A stretch of DNA of 64,000 bases from an uncultured Anaeroplasmataceae bacterium (GTDB lineage: Bacteria > Bacillota_I > Bacilli_A > Acholeplasmatales > Anaeroplasmataceae): positions 57,357 to 121,356 of the forward strand of contig CATKXV010000007.1 in assembly GCA_949840955.1 (NCBI GenBank), given 5' to 3'. The position numbers and the translations under genes were made by a program. The notes beneath the pieces are model-generated. The model searched no databases. It was not told where the DNA came from and saw only the letters and a program-made list of their open reading frames with translations. This document shows, piece after piece, positions 54,125 through 63,954 of the stretch. Numbering within the stretch: position 1 is the first letter of the stretch; every line of letters starts with the position of its first letter.

Positions 54125-54153
54125 TTGTTTTTTAAAATTGATTATGCTATAAT
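54125..54153 (+). promoter_or_regulatory. Promoter of lysS
   Basis: TTGTTT (54125-54130), 17-base spacer, TATAAT (54148-54153). The leader is too short for a T-box. Confidence 0.7.
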
Positions 54154-54184
54154 TAAATGCGTGAAAAAAAAGGAGGCAATTTTT

Positions 54185-55666
54185 ATGGAAAAGAGACCTG
54201 AACAAGAAAGAATTCGAATTGAGAAGATTAAATATCTAGAAGAAAAGGGGATCCGTCCCTTTGGTCAAAGATATGATCGTACTGCAAATTCAAAAACAAT
54301 TATAGATGAATATGATCAATATACAAAAGAGGAATTAGAAGCTACTGAGCATATCGTTAAAATTGCTGGTAGAATGATTGCCAAAAGACGTCAAGGTAAA
54401 ATTGGCTTTATCAATATATTAGATAAATTTGGAACAATTCAATGCTACATTTCTAAGGAAATTTTAGGAGAGGATGTCTATGATACCTTCATTAAATCCG
54501 ATATTGGAGATATTTTGGGTATTGAAGGCTCCATAATGAGAACAAATACGGGGCAATTAACTGTTCGTTGTAAGGAATTTACACACCTTTCTAAGGCGAT
54601 TAAGCCTCTTCCTGAAAAATTTCATGGTCTACAGGATGTTGAAGAGGCTCGTCGTAGAAGATATGTAGATTTAATTGTAAACGATGATTCAAGAAGAGTT
54701 GCTTTTATGAGACCAAAAATCATTCGTGCTATTCAGCATTTCTTTGATAATCAAGGCTTTGTTGAGGTAGAAACGCCTGTACTTCAGCCTATTTTAGGTG
54801 GGGCAGCAGCTCGACCTTTCGTTACACATCATAATGCTTTAGATATGCCTTTTTATTTAAGAATTGCTACTGAGCTTCCTTTAAAACGTCTTATCGTAGG
54901 AGGTATGGAGGCTGTTTATGAAATTGGTCGTCTCTTTAGAAATGAGGGTGTAGATTCAAGACATAACCCAGAATTCACAACTGTTGAAGCATATCTTGCA
55001 TATTCTGATATGGAGGGTATGATGAGCCTAGCTGAAGAATTCTTTAAATCCGTTTCTCAAGAGGTATTAGGTACTACTGTTGTTGAATTTGATGGCCATA
55101 CCTATGACTTATCTAAATTTGAAAGAATTCATATGGTTGATTTAATTAAAAGAGAATGTGGTGTTGATTTTTGGAAGCCTGTAACTCTGGATGAGGCTAA
55201 GGAGCTAGCTAAGGCACATGGAATAGAGGTTCCTGCACACTTCACAGGTGTAGGTCATATCATTAATGCATTCTTTGAAAAATATGGTGAGGAAAAGCTC
55301 GTGGATCCAACCATTCTTTATGGACATCCTGTAGAGATATCTCCTCTTGCTAAGAAAAATCCAGAGGATCCTCGATTTACAGACCGTTTTGAAATCTTCA
55401 TGGGTGGAACCGAATATGGAAATGCCTTTACAGAGCTAAATGATCCACTCGATCAAATGGATCGCTTTACTCGTCAGCTTCAGGAAAGAAATCTTGGTAA
55501 TGATGAGGCCTGTGAAATTGATACCGATTTTGTTGAGGCCCTAGAGTATGGTATGCCTCCTACAGGTGGTATTGGAATTGGAATTGATAGAACCGTAATG
55601 CTATTAACAGGAAAGACCAATATACGTGATGTTCTTCTATTCCCACATAACAGAAACCGTAACTAG
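54185..55666 (+). CDS. lysS: Lysyl-tRNA synthetase, class II
   Basis: 493 residues from ATG 54185, eight bases after AAGGAGG. OB-fold anticodon domain (about 50-140), then class II motif 2 (FRNEGVDSRHNPEFTTVEAY) and motif 3 (GGIGIGIDRTVMLLTGK). It charges tRNA-Lys. The downstream gene starts 8 bases after the stop. Confidence 0.97.
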   Translation: MEKRPEQERIRIEKIKYLEEKGIRPFGQRYDRTANSKTIIDEYDQYTKEELEATEHIVKIAGRMIAKRRQGKIGFINILDKFGTIQCYISKEILGEDVYDTFIKSDIGDILGIEGSIMRTNTGQLTVRCKEFTHLSKAIKPLPEKFHGLQDVEEARRRRYVDLIVNDDSRRVAFMRPKIIRAIQHFFDNQGFVEVETPVLQPILGGAAARPFVTHHNALDMPFYLRIATELPLKRLIVGGMEAVYEIGRLFRNEGVDSRHNPEFTTVEAYLAYSDMEGMMSLAEEFFKSVSQEVLGTTVVEFDGHTYDLSKFERIHMVDLIKRECGVDFWKPVTLDEAKELAKAHGIEVPAHFTGVGHIINAFFEKYGEEKLVDPTILYGHPVEISPLAKKNPEDPRFTDRFEIFMGGTEYGNAFTELNDPLDQMDRFTRQLQERNLGNDEACEIDTDFVEALEYGMPPTGGIGIGIDRTVMLLTGKTNIRDVLLFPHNRNRN

Positions 55667-55674
55667 AGGACATT

Positions 55675-56280
55675 ATGAATATATATAATGACTATGCAAG
55701 CTGGAAAAAGGAAAACTACGATTTTATTATCCAGCTAATTCAAACAGAAAGTAAAACGATATCTCGATTTACCTCTGTTATTGCAGTAGTAGATTACCTT
55801 TATGAGCAATATAATAAGAAGCATTCATTAACGGAGGATGAGGAAATCTTCTTCTCTACTGGATTTGATTATATTCATGATAATTTTTATACAATCAAAA
55901 CCTTATTTGATTATCGCTTCCATGGGAATTATCAAGAAATGGAACAATGTGCTAAAACCATTAATTTGTTACTCTATGTACATGAATTTCAATCTGAAAT
56001 GTTGAATATAGATTCAATGAATAAGGATGATATTAGCGAGTTAGATAATTTCGAGGAGCAAATCACCTCCTATTTAGATAAAAAAGAAAATGTCCCTGAT
56101 GCCTTCTTTCCTATGCTAAATCATATTGTAGATCCTATTTTTAGAAGAAACGGAATTGTATTTACTCCTATTGAATCTATATTTTATGAGGTTGCATTAG
56201 AATATGGAATTTATAAAAATAACGAATTTGATATGTACAATGCTGTATTTAATTTACAAAAAAATAAGAACAAAAAATGA
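55675..56280 (+). CDS. Helical protein of unknown function downstream of lysS
   Basis: 201 residues, acidic and helical, no membrane segment. Not recognised. Co-transcribed with lysS (8-base gap) and ended by a strong terminator. Confidence 0.8.
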   Translation: MNIYNDYASWKKENYDFIIQLIQTESKTISRFTSVIAVVDYLYEQYNKKHSLTEDEEIFFSTGFDYIHDNFYTIKTLFDYRFHGNYQEMEQCAKTINLLLYVHEFQSEMLNIDSMNKDDISELDNFEEQITSYLDKKENVPDAFFPMLNHIVDPIFRRNGIVFTPIESIFYEVALEYGIYKNNEFDMYNAVFNLQKNKNKK

Positions 56281-56302
56281 GGCAAAAAATGCCTCGTTTT
56301 TT
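56278..56302 (+). terminator. Terminator of the lysS operon
   Basis: TGAGGCA-AAAAA-TGCCTC followed by GTTTTTT. Confidence 0.85.
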
Positions 56303-57032
56303 AATATGTAACCTTATATAAGTATAATCCACAGCCTTCTAGAATATATTTGGAATCACAAGGATTTTTGGATTCTAGTATTTCTAATACTTTTTCTGGT
56401 TTAAAATGATGCTTTCCAATTTCCACCAAAATCCCCATCATTCTTCTAATTTGATATTTTAAAAAGCCATTGCCAATAAAATGAAATTCTATGTGGTTCT
56501 CTTTTTTTATTACTTTTATTTCGTAAATGATTTTCACTGTAGATTTTCTTTTATCGATGGATGCAGAAGCAAAGCCCTTAAAATCATGCTCCCCAAGGAG
56601 ATACTCTACCCCCTGCTTCATAGCCTCTATATCTAAATTGGGAATATAGGGCATATATCTTAAGGTTAAGGGATTATATTCTTTCGTATTTATATAGTAT
56701 CTATATTCCTTTTGCTTTGCACTAAAGCGAGCATGAAAAGCATCATCAACCATTTCACACTGCTGAATATAAATATCCTTAGGTAAAAATGAATTGAGTC
56801 CTCTTTTTACTCCTTCTGCTGGAATGCATGCTGTTAAATCTACATGAAATACTTGTCCAACAGCATGTACATATCGATCCGTTCTACCGGATGGATATAT
56901 CTTTACATCCTCTTTACATAAGGCTTTAAAGGCCTTCATGATTTCAAGTTCAATCGTTGGAAGAGCATTTTGAATTTGAAAGCCCATATAGTTATAGCCA
57001 TCATAGCTACAAATCAGCTTATATCTAGCCAA
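56301..57032 (-). CDS. truA: tRNA pseudouridine(38-40) synthase
   Basis: 243 residues. The catalytic Asp lies in GRTDRYVHAVGQ; FLKYQIRRMMGILVEIG is the typical C-terminal segment. It modifies the anticodon arm of tRNAs. The start overlaps ecfT by 8 bases. Confidence 0.95.
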   Translation of the reverse strand: MARYKLICSYDGYNYMGFQIQNALPTIELEIMKAFKALCKEDVKIYPSGRTDRYVHAVGQVFHVDLTACIPAEGVKRGLNSFLPKDIYIQQCEMVDDAFHARFSAKQKEYRYYINTKEYNPLTLRYMPYIPNLDIEAMKQGVEYLLGEHDFKGFASASIDKRKSTVKIIYEIKVIKKENHIEFHFIGNGFLKYQIRRMMGILVEIGKHHFKPEKVLEILESKNPCDSKYILEGCGLYLYKVTY

Positions 57033-57993
57033 GGAACCTGCTCCAAATCACAAGTCCTAAAAGGCTTAAGCTCAAGATGAAACAAAAATAATCTAAAAAA
57101 CGAAATTTCAATTCATCTAGCTTAGTTCTTTTAGCACCAATAACATATCCTCTTGCCTCCATAGCATTTGATAAATCCTCTGCTCTTCTAAAGGAAATAA
57201 CAAACATGGGAATCAATAAGGAAATAATTTGAGTTACTTTATTATGAAGCTTTGCTTCACTGAAATCTACACCCCTAGAGGCTTGAGCATTCATAATCTT
57301 TCTAGATTCTTCATATAGGGTAGGTATGAATCTTAGCGTTAGGGCAATTGTCATAGAGAACACACTTACTGAAATCTTTATCAGCTTTAATGGAGCCAAT
57401 AGCCATTCTAGTCCATTATTGATGTCTGTAGACATTGTAGATATCGTAAGTAGGGTAGTAAATCCAATCATCATAATGATACGTATAAAGACAAAGCTTG
57501 CATTTGTAACCCCTGTTTCATAAATATCAAAGGTAAAATCAGACCAGCTACAGATATCAAATCTTGACATCCATAAAACTAAAAATATACTGACAGCCAT
57601 CAATAGGGTATAAATCATTTTAAGCCGTATATACTTTTTTGTTACAGCATATAGCAGTACAATCCCTATCATAATGAAAAGCTGAAATAATCCAATTTGC
57701 ATAGGAAAGCTATATAAAAGCTTTCCTTCCTTATTATAGATAAGCTGTAAAATAAAGGTAAAGGCTAAAAGAAACAGGATAGGCTTTAATCCTCTGATCA
57801 AACGAATTACAGAAACTCGAGTGGATAAGAAAATGATAAGAAATACACCAAAGGCAATCAGCATTGCTTCAAGTGTTGGAACTAAAAAAATCATAACAAT
57901 AAATAAAATGGCTAAAATCACCTTTGTTCTTGGATCTAATTTATATATCCAAGAATTTCCAGGAACATATTGACCAATCGTGATATTATTCAT
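57025..57993 (-). CDS. ecfT: ECF transporter transmembrane subunit
   Basis: 322 residues with about six to eight membrane helices and the two coupling motifs of EcfT, ASRG and EARG, in the C-terminal half. It links the two ATPases to exchangeable vitamin-binding S components. Overlaps truA and ecfA2 by 8 bases each. Confidence 0.94.
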   Translation of the reverse strand: MNNITIGQYVPGNSWIYKLDPRTKVILAILFIVMIFLVPTLEAMLIAFGVFLIIFLSTRVSVIRLIRGLKPILFLLAFTFILQLIYNKEGKLLYSFPMQIGLFQLFIMIGIVLLYAVTKKYIRLKMIYTLLMAVSIFLVLWMSRFDICSWSDFTFDIYETGVTNASFVFIRIIMMIGFTTLLTISTMSTDINNGLEWLLAPLKLIKISVSVFSMTIALTLRFIPTLYEESRKIMNAQASRGVDFSEAKLHNKVTQIISLLIPMFVISFRRAEDLSNAMEARGYVIGAKRTKLDELKFRFLDYFCFILSLSLLGLVIWSRFLG

Positions 57994-58846
57994 ACTGCTT
58001 CACCACCTGGTCTAATAGCTCTTTTTCATTATAAATATGATAGTCTAGCTTCAAATTCATTTTACAATTTAAATAATCAATCATTTGTAAAACCTCTGGC
58101 TTTGTTAAATGATTTTCCTCAAAAATAGAGGATGAAAATAAATCAACCTTGTCTCCATCAAATACAATACTTCCTTGATTTAAAACAAGGACACGTGTTG
58201 CATATTTATACACTAAATCCATATCATGAGATATTAAAATAATGGTTTTATGTGTTGTTTGATGGATTTCATAAAACAAGTCCATAATTTCCTCTTGGGT
58301 TTTCGGATCCAACCCTCTTGTAGGCTCATCTAGTAAAATGATATCCGGATCATAGGCCAATATTCCTGCAATAGCGACCTTTCTCATTTGTCCACCAGAT
58401 AAATTAAATGGAGATTTTTTTAAGAATTCCTCATCTATTTTTAAAAGCCTTGCTGTAGCTAAGGCATGCTCCTTGGCTTCTTCCTCCTTAAACCCAAAAT
58501 TCTTTCCAGCAAACATAATGTCCTTAAGCACGGTTTCTTCAAATAGCTGATACTCAGGAAACTGAAAAACAAATCCAACCCTCTTCCTAACCTCTTTCAG
58601 CTTAGGATTTTTATTCTTTTTAGGAGTGATTTTATAGCCCATAATATCTACCTCACCAGAGGTGGGCAGCAATAAAGCATTCATATGCTCCATCAATGTG
58701 GATTTGCCACTTCCTGTTTTACCAACTAACGCAATGAATTCATCCTTTTCATTGATATGTAAATTTATGTTTTCTAAAGCCACTGTATAAACCTTACGCT
58801 TAGAGGTAGGATAATAGTGGCTTACTTCTTTAAATGATATTCCCAT
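57986..58846 (-). CDS. ecfA2: ECF transporter ATPase A2
   Basis: 286 residues. Walker A GKTGSGKST, signature LSGGQMRK, Walker B IILLDEPTRGLD. Overlaps ecfA1 by 25 bases. Forms the heterodimeric ATPase of the ECF module for vitamin uptake. Confidence 0.95.
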   Translation of the reverse strand: MGISFKEVSHYYPTSKRKVYTVALENINLHINEKDEFIALVGKTGSGKSTLMEHMNALLLPTSGEVDIMGYKITPKKNKNPKLKEVRKRVGFVFQFPEYQLFEETVLKDIMFAGKNFGFKEEEAKEHALATARLLKIDEEFLKKSPFNLSGGQMRKVAIAGILAYDPDIILLDEPTRGLDPKTQEEIMDLFYEIHQTTHKTIILISHDMDLVYKYATRVLVLNQGSIVFDGDKVDLFSSSIFEENHLTKPEVLQMIDYLNCKMNLKLDYHIYNEKELLDQVVKQYE

Positions 58847-59634
58847 AAAGCCTCCATTAAATCCTTATTTTGACTTAAAGTCTTTTGATGCTTTGCTTCT
58901 AGATAAAATCTTAGTGAAAATGGAACATCTAGGTTAGAACTCTTTAAAAGCTCTCTTTTTTGGAAAACCTCCTCTGGTTTCCCTTCATCAATAATCTGTC
59001 CATCCTTTAAAACAAGCATATAATCACTTCGATTGGCTAAAGCCAAATCATGCGTAATCATAATAATGGTCTTATGATATTGTTCCTTTAATTCTACAAT
59101 AAGCTTCGTTATTTCTGATATCCCCTCAGGATCAAGCATAGAGGTTGCCTCATCTAAAATAATAATATCACAATTTAAAGCTAAAATACCTGCAATAGCA
59201 ACCCTTTGCTTCTGTCCTCCAGACAAGGTTTGAGGCTCTCGTTCTAAATAATCCTGCATATCAACCTTCGCTGCATATTCCTGAATCATATCAAGCATAT
59301 CCTTATGAGGTATGAGATGATTTTCCAATCCAAAGGCAATATCATATTTGACATTATAGCCTACAAATTGATTGTCTGGATTTTGAAAAACAATACCAAC
59401 CTTTTTCCGAATATCAGCAACCGTGTCTTCCTTTAATTCCTTCCCATCATAGGAAATACTTCCCTTTTGGGCTTCTAATAAACCAATCATAAGCTTTGCG
59501 ATGGTGGATTTCCCACTTCCATTATGCCCAAGGATAGAAAACCACTGCCCATCCTCTACCTTAAAGCTAATATCATTTAAGGCATTCGGCTCATTACTTG
59601 TATATTGAAATGAAACATTCTTAAACTCTATCAT
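58822..59634 (-). CDS. ecfA1: ECF transporter ATPase A1
   Basis: 270 residues. Walker A GHNGSGKST, signature LSGGQKQR, Walker B IIILDEATSMLD. First gene of ecfA1-ecfA2-ecfT-truA, behind AAGGAG. Confidence 0.95.
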   Translation of the reverse strand: MIEFKNVSFQYTSNEPNALNDISFKVEDGQWFSILGHNGSGKSTIAKLMIGLLEAQKGSISYDGKELKEDTVADIRKKVGIVFQNPDNQFVGYNVKYDIAFGLENHLIPHKDMLDMIQEYAAKVDMQDYLEREPQTLSGGQKQRVAIAGILALNCDIIILDEATSMLDPEGISEITKLIVELKEQYHKTIIMITHDLALANRSDYMLVLKDGQIIDEGKPEEVFQKRELLKSSNLDVPFSLRFYLEAKHQKTLSQNKDLMEALWEYHLKK

Positions 59635-59756
59635 AAGCTTAAGCTCCTTCTTATCTAATATGTACGTTATGTATTATATCATTTTTTAATAAAGAACTAA
59701 AGGTAAATTTTTTAGGAAAATTTCATTGTCTTGAAAATTTTAATTTACTTCCTATA

Positions 59757-59843
59757 ATAAAAAACACCTCCAAAGTAGACAAAGTATCTCAAGGTCAATA
59801 ATCCCTATAGGAATCATTTCCATTTTATCTGTCTACTTTGGAG
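59757..59843 (-). terminator. Long hairpin with 14-bp perfect stem
   Basis: CTCCAAAGTAGACA (59768-59781) and its exact complement (59830-59843) enclose 48 bases with an inner imperfect hairpin (AATGATTCC/GGGATTATT). On the minus strand TGTTTTTTATT follows. It may be the terminator of the glycosyltransferase gene, an attenuator of the ECF operon or a small repeat element. Confidence 0.6.
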
Positions 59844-59911
59844 ATTTCATATCCATTGAGTTTTAATAAGACAACCCGAGTATATAATTTTCTTTAGATT
59901 TTGAAACTGCC

Positions 59912-60949
59912 TTATTCCTTTGTCTTACTTTTATCATATATAGAGCAATAAAAATTTTTCCACAATTTTGCAACATTCTCTTTAGAATAAAACTCTGAAA
60001 TGTTTGCAGATAGTTTTTTAGCAGCTTCATAATAAGTATTATCCGTAGAAAGCTTTCTGATTTCTAAAGAAAATTCCTCATTATTTTCTCCATATAAATA
60101 ATTGTCCCATAATATATCTTTATACAGGTCTAAATTTCTTAATAAAATTGGCTTATTTACGCTTGCCGCTTCTAAAATTGACATAGGGAATAATTCATTA
60201 TAGGAAGGCATAAAAAGACAATCCGTCATATTAAATATTTCATTCATCTGGCTTCTTGGTATAATTCCTATAAAATGTAGGTTTTTATAGGGTGGATTTT
60301 CTACTATCTTTTTTAATTCATTATAGCCATCTGTAATTGCTTTAAAGCTAAAGCCACCAGCCCATACAAATTCTATATCTGGATTATTTTTAGCAACTTC
60401 TACGAAGTCTGTTACGCCTTTTCTAGTTTGAACCTGTCCACAGCCTAAAACAACAAATTTATCCAAGGCAATCTGATATCGATTCCGAATAGCTAAGCAC
60501 TCTTCCTTAGGCATTGGATAAAACTGCTTATTAGAAACATAATTAGGAATATAATAAATGCTTTCTCTTTGCACACCCAATGCTACTAAATCCTCTATAA
60601 AAATAGGATTAACAACAACCAAATAATCTGCCTTTTTATAAAATGACATTACATATTTACAATAAATATGAAAAGCGAATTTAGGAAGCTTTATGGATCC
60701 TTTTAATGTTTCAGGTAAAAAATGGCAATACATTACACGTATCCCATTTTTCTTTTTAAATCTCAAATAAAAGCTTGGGTTTACAGAATGTACGTGTACA
60801 ATATCAGCCTTCTTTTTGGAGTTGATTCGTACCTCAAATGTATCAGATAGCTCTTCCTTAATTAAGCTTACCTGCTCTAAATAAGCACTTCCTACACCTT
60901 GTCCTTCCACACTATCCGCTTTAGAAAGCATGTTCACAACAAGTTTCAT
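59912..60949 (-). CDS. Glycosyltransferase, GT4-like
   Basis: 345 residues with GT-B architecture: VVLGCGQVQTRKGVTDFVEV at the start of the second domain and the donor-binding PSYNELFPMSILEAA (E-x7-E type). GT4 enzymes transfer sugars from nucleotide donors; in this group often diacylglycerol glucosyltransferases for lipoteichoic acid anchors. No strong ribosome site is seen. Confidence 0.88.
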   Translation of the reverse strand: MKLVVNMLSKADSVEGQGVGSAYLEQVSLIKEELSDTFEVRINSKKKADIVHVHSVNPSFYLRFKKKNGIRVMYCHFLPETLKGSIKLPKFAFHIYCKYVMSFYKKADYLVVVNPIFIEDLVALGVQRESIYYIPNYVSNKQFYPMPKEECLAIRNRYQIALDKFVVLGCGQVQTRKGVTDFVEVAKNNPDIEFVWAGGFSFKAITDGYNELKKIVENPPYKNLHFIGIIPRSQMNEIFNMTDCLFMPSYNELFPMSILEAASVNKPILLRNLDLYKDILWDNYLYGENNEEFSLEIRKLSTDNTYYEAAKKLSANISEFYSKENVAKLWKNFYCSIYDKSKTKE

Positions 60950-61029
60950 AATTTCACGTATAATTGATTAAGTCAAATAGAGCTTCCTCAATTATTACTC
61001 CTTTCCTAATATTCTATAAGGATATCAGC

Positions 61030-61668
61030 TTACATATTTAAAAGTGTTTTTAAGTAGGCTATAAGCTCTTTATCCTTTGCGTTTGCAAAGAAATAGGTTT
61101 TAAAGGATGGACGATCAATCGTTTCCAATAAGAAATCTCGATCGATTTTCTTTAATATTTCAAGCATAGGTGTATGTGTAATTTCCTTAACACCATCTAA
61201 TATCTTTTTATTTCTTTGTTCAGGAACTACTCTTTCCTTAGGATATCCTTGACCTCTTGGACCATTAAATAGCTTTTCAAAGCAGTACTCTAAATTTAAT
61301 TCTGCTCCCCATCCAAAGCCTTTAGCAAAAGGAAATGCTGCACAATTTCCATCATTAATTTGTGCAAACATATATGCATCTGATGGATCAACAATTAATC
61401 CACATAAAACCTTTGGAAAGGAATTACATGCTAGCATTGCTCCACTACCTGTTCCACATCCTGTAACTACAAAATCAGCAGCACCAGAATTGATTAAAAT
61501 TCCAGCAAGTAATCCATTTTGTACATAGGTTAATGCCTTATCCTCTGCATTTAACATTCCATAATTGTCAACTACATGTCCATACTTAGTAGCAACACGA
61601 TTTAAAGTATTATAAATTAGTTCATTTTTCCCAGCCTGGGAATTTTCATTTATTAAAGCAATTCTCAT
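61030..61668 (-). CDS. RpiB/LacA/LacB-family sugar-phosphate isomerase
   Basis: 212 residues with VTGCGTGSGAML, the anion-binding loop of the family, and a C-terminal extension of about 60 residues longer than RpiB. It probably isomerises a pentose or hexose phosphate. AAGGAGG before ATG. It is 52 bases after the aldolase gene. Confidence 0.85.
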   Translation of the reverse strand: MRIALINENSQAGKNELIYNTLNRVATKYGHVVDNYGMLNAEDKALTYVQNGLLAGILINSGAADFVVTGCGTGSGAMLACNSFPKVLCGLIVDPSDAYMFAQINDGNCAAFPFAKGFGWGAELNLEYCFEKLFNGPRGQGYPKERVVPEQRNKKILDGVKEITHTPMLEILKKIDRDFLLETIDRPSFKTYFFANAKDKELIAYLKTLLNM

Positions 61669-61720
61669 AGTTTTCCTCCTTGTAAAATGAAGGGGCGATT
61701 AAAAATCGTCCCATTCTTTT

Positions 61721-62590
61721 TTAGTTTGCTTTTCCAATAGAACCAAACATTTCCATTTTTTCTTTAACGGTTTGTTTGATTGCTTCTGTTCCTGGAGCTA
61801 AAAGCTTACGAGGGTCAAAGCCCTTCTTTTCCTTATCCTTGCCAGCCTCAATATAAGCACGTGTAGCTGCACAGAAGGATAGCTGACATTCTGTATTTAC
61901 ATTGATTTTGCAAACTCCTAAAGAAATAGCCTTTTTAATCATATCCTCAGGGATTCCTGTACCTCCATGAAGTACAAGTGGCATATTACCACAAACTCTC
62001 TTAATTTCTGCAAGAGTATCAAAATCAAGTCCTTGCCAGTTTGCAGGATATTGACCATGGATATTTCCAATACCAGCAGCTAAAATATCAATTCCTAAAT
62101 CAGCAATCATCTTACATTGTGCTGGATCTGCTACCTCTCCACGACCTGTAACACCATCTTCTTCTCCACCAATAGAACCAACTTCAGCTTCAACTGTTGC
62201 ACCAAGCTTCTTTGCTAAAGCAACAATCTCTTTCGTTTTTTGAACATTTTCATCAATATCATAATGAGATCCATCAAACATAACAGATGAATATCCAGCT
62301 GCTAAAGCCTTTTGTGCTCCTTCATAGGTTCCATGATCTAAATGAAGTGCTACTGGAACAGTTATATTTAAGGTTTCAATCATAGCCTTTACCATATCAG
62401 CAACAACCTTAAAGCCTGTCATGTATTTATTTGCACCCTCAGAAACACCTAAAATTACAGGTGACTTTAATTCTTCCGCAGTTTGAAGAATCGCTTTGGT
62501 CCATTCCAAATTATTAATATTGAAAGCACCTACTGCATAATGGCCATCTCTAGCCTTTTCCATCATTTCTTTTACATTAACTAATGGCAT
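61721..62590 (-). CDS. Class II fructose-bisphosphate (or tagatose-bisphosphate) aldolase
   Basis: 289 residues. Zinc and phosphate site motifs HLDHGTYEGA, MFDGSHYD and HGGTGIPE are present. It cleaves fructose-1,6-bisphosphate in glycolysis; a tagatose role is possible given the LacA/B-like isomerase next to it. AAGGAG ribosome site. Confidence 0.92.
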   Translation of the reverse strand: MPLVNVKEMMEKARDGHYAVGAFNINNLEWTKAILQTAEELKSPVILGVSEGANKYMTGFKVVADMVKAMIETLNITVPVALHLDHGTYEGAQKALAAGYSSVMFDGSHYDIDENVQKTKEIVALAKKLGATVEAEVGSIGGEEDGVTGRGEVADPAQCKMIADLGIDILAAGIGNIHGQYPANWQGLDFDTLAEIKRVCGNMPLVLHGGTGIPEDMIKKAISLGVCKINVNTECQLSFCAATRAYIEAGKDKEKKGFDPRKLLAPGTEAIKQTVKEKMEMFGSIGKAN

Positions 62591-62628
62591 ATTTATTCTC
62601 CTTCTAAAGTTAAAATTTCACACCTAAT

Positions 62629-62657
62629 ATTATAATACAACATCAAAAAAAATACAA
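62629..62657 (-). promoter_or_regulatory. Promoter of the aldolase gene
   Basis: On the minus strand: TTGTAT (62657-62652), 17-base spacer, TATAAT (62634-62629). Confidence 0.7.
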
Positions 62658-62739
62658 TGAATATAACTAAAATATTGCGAAAAATTCATGAAGAATAGCA
62701 AAATTATAAAATTGATTTTAAGTGATTTTCTAAAGAGAC

Positions 62740-62772
62740 AAAATAAAATCCACAAGCTTAAATTTGCGGATT
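62740..62772 (-). terminator. Terminator of the YhcG-like gene
   Basis: AATCCGCAA/TTGTGGATT stem then TTTATTTTG on the minus strand. Confidence 0.7.
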
Positions 62773-62794
62773 CCACTTAATTTCTTTTCAAATT

Positions 62795-63832
62795 TTATTT
62801 ATTTTCTAAGTTCTTTTTAGCTATTTCAATAGCTTGAATTAATTTGCGTTCAAAAATTTCTTTTGGTGGCATTTTAGTCAAATATTGACCCACTCTAATA
62901 TTTCCATCACTCAATTCCATCAATTCAATCATATCATCTGATTTTTCAGCACATAGAATAAGCGCAATAGGAGATTCTTCTCCTTCTGCTTTCTCATATT
63001 TATTAAGCCATCTAAGATACATTTCAATTTGCCCCTTATAAGATGGTTCAAATTCTCCAAGTTTTAAATCAATTACTACAAGACGCCTTAATGTTCTATG
63101 GTAAAACAATAAATCCATTTTATATGTCTTATCTGCAAAAATAAAAGTTTTTTGCCTTGCCATAAAAGCAAAATCTGTTCCCATTTCAAGAATAAATTTC
63201 TCAAGTTGATTCAAAATGGCGGATTCTAAATCCTTTTCACTATATGTATCTTTTAAATTTAAAAAATCAAGAACATATGGATCTCTATAAAATAGATCTA
63301 CATCCATTTTCTTTTTATTCCTTAAAACTTTTAATTCTTGCTCAATCAATACTTCTGGTTTTTTTGAAATTGCTGTTCGTTCAAAAAGCATAGACTTTTT
63401 TCTCTCACGTAACGTTCTAACGCTCCAGTTCTCATTGTAGCAAAGTGTAGCATAAAAATTACGTTTTGTTGTATCTTCAATTGGAAGCAATTCAACTATG
63501 TGAGACCAACTTAATTGTTCAGATAACTGCAAAACCATTTCAAAATCATTAAATTCTTGATAGAATTGTATCATTCGAAATAAAGAAGCTCTATTATATC
63601 CTTGACCATACTCATTAGTTAATCTATCACTTAATTCTTGTACAACATTTTGACCATACTCAGAGCGTTTGTTTTCATTAACCTTAACTGAAATGATTTT
63701 ACCAATTTCCCAATTCAATGTAATCATCGTAGAATTAATTGTCTTGGTTAATGATATCTTTTTAGAGTTTATTATTTCATTTATGTCATTATATAATGAA
63801 GTAACATCATTTTTTATAGATACATTGGCCAT
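62795..63832 (-). CDS. YhcG/DUF1016-type PD-(D/E)XK nuclease
   Basis: 345 residues from ATG 63832, with AAGGAGG upstream; the frame is open to 63982 but that part is noncoding by appearance (palindromes). The N-terminal DUF1016 domain (NWEIGKIISVKVNENKRSEYG) is followed by the nuclease core with KMDLLFYHR and VVIDLKLGEF (D...D-x-K). Such proteins are frequent in defence islands and beside restriction-modification genes; none is visible in this window. Confidence 0.9.
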   Translation of the reverse strand: MANVSIKNDVTSLYNDINEIINSKKISLTKTINSTMITLNWEIGKIISVKVNENKRSEYGQNVVQELSDRLTNEYGQGYNRASLFRMIQFYQEFNDFEMVLQLSEQLSWSHIVELLPIEDTTKRNFYATLCYNENWSVRTLRERKKSMLFERTAISKKPEVLIEQELKVLRNKKKMDVDLFYRDPYVLDFLNLKDTYSEKDLESAILNQLEKFILEMGTDFAFMARQKTFIFADKTYKMDLLFYHRTLRRLVVIDLKLGEFEPSYKGQIEMYLRWLNKYEKAEGEESPIALILCAEKSDDMIELMELSDGNIRVGQYLTKMPPKEIFERKLIQAIEIAKKNLENK

Positions 63833-63854
63833 TATTCTATTTCCTCCTTTAAAT

Positions 63855-63874
63855 AGTCGCGACATGTCGCGACT
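63855..63874. promoter_or_regulatory. Tandem GTCGCGAC palindromes before the nuclease gene
   Basis: GTCGCGAC-AT-GTCGCGAC forms a perfect 20-bp palindrome with its flanks, 22 bases before the ATG. It is strikingly GC-rich for this DNA. T runs follow on the plus strand only. Confidence 0.7.
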
Positions 63875-63901
63875 TTTTATTATGGCTTTAGCCAGTTGAA
63901 C

Positions 63902-63954
63902 TTGAACATACAGTGCATGTTCAAGAGAAACAGAAAACCACCTGCTATGCGGGT
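63902..63954. repeat. Two short hairpins at the right edge
   Basis: CTTGAACAT/ATGTTCAAG with a 7-base loop (about 63902-63926) and CCACCTGC-TAT-GCGGGTGG (about 63936-63954). Such dense hairpins are typical of REP-like elements or IS200/IS605 ends, but the edge of the window prevents a decision. Confidence 0.5.

Noticed and set aside
54080..54184. T-box riboswitch before lysS
   Set aside because: The leader after the promoter is only about 25 bases, too short for a T-box.
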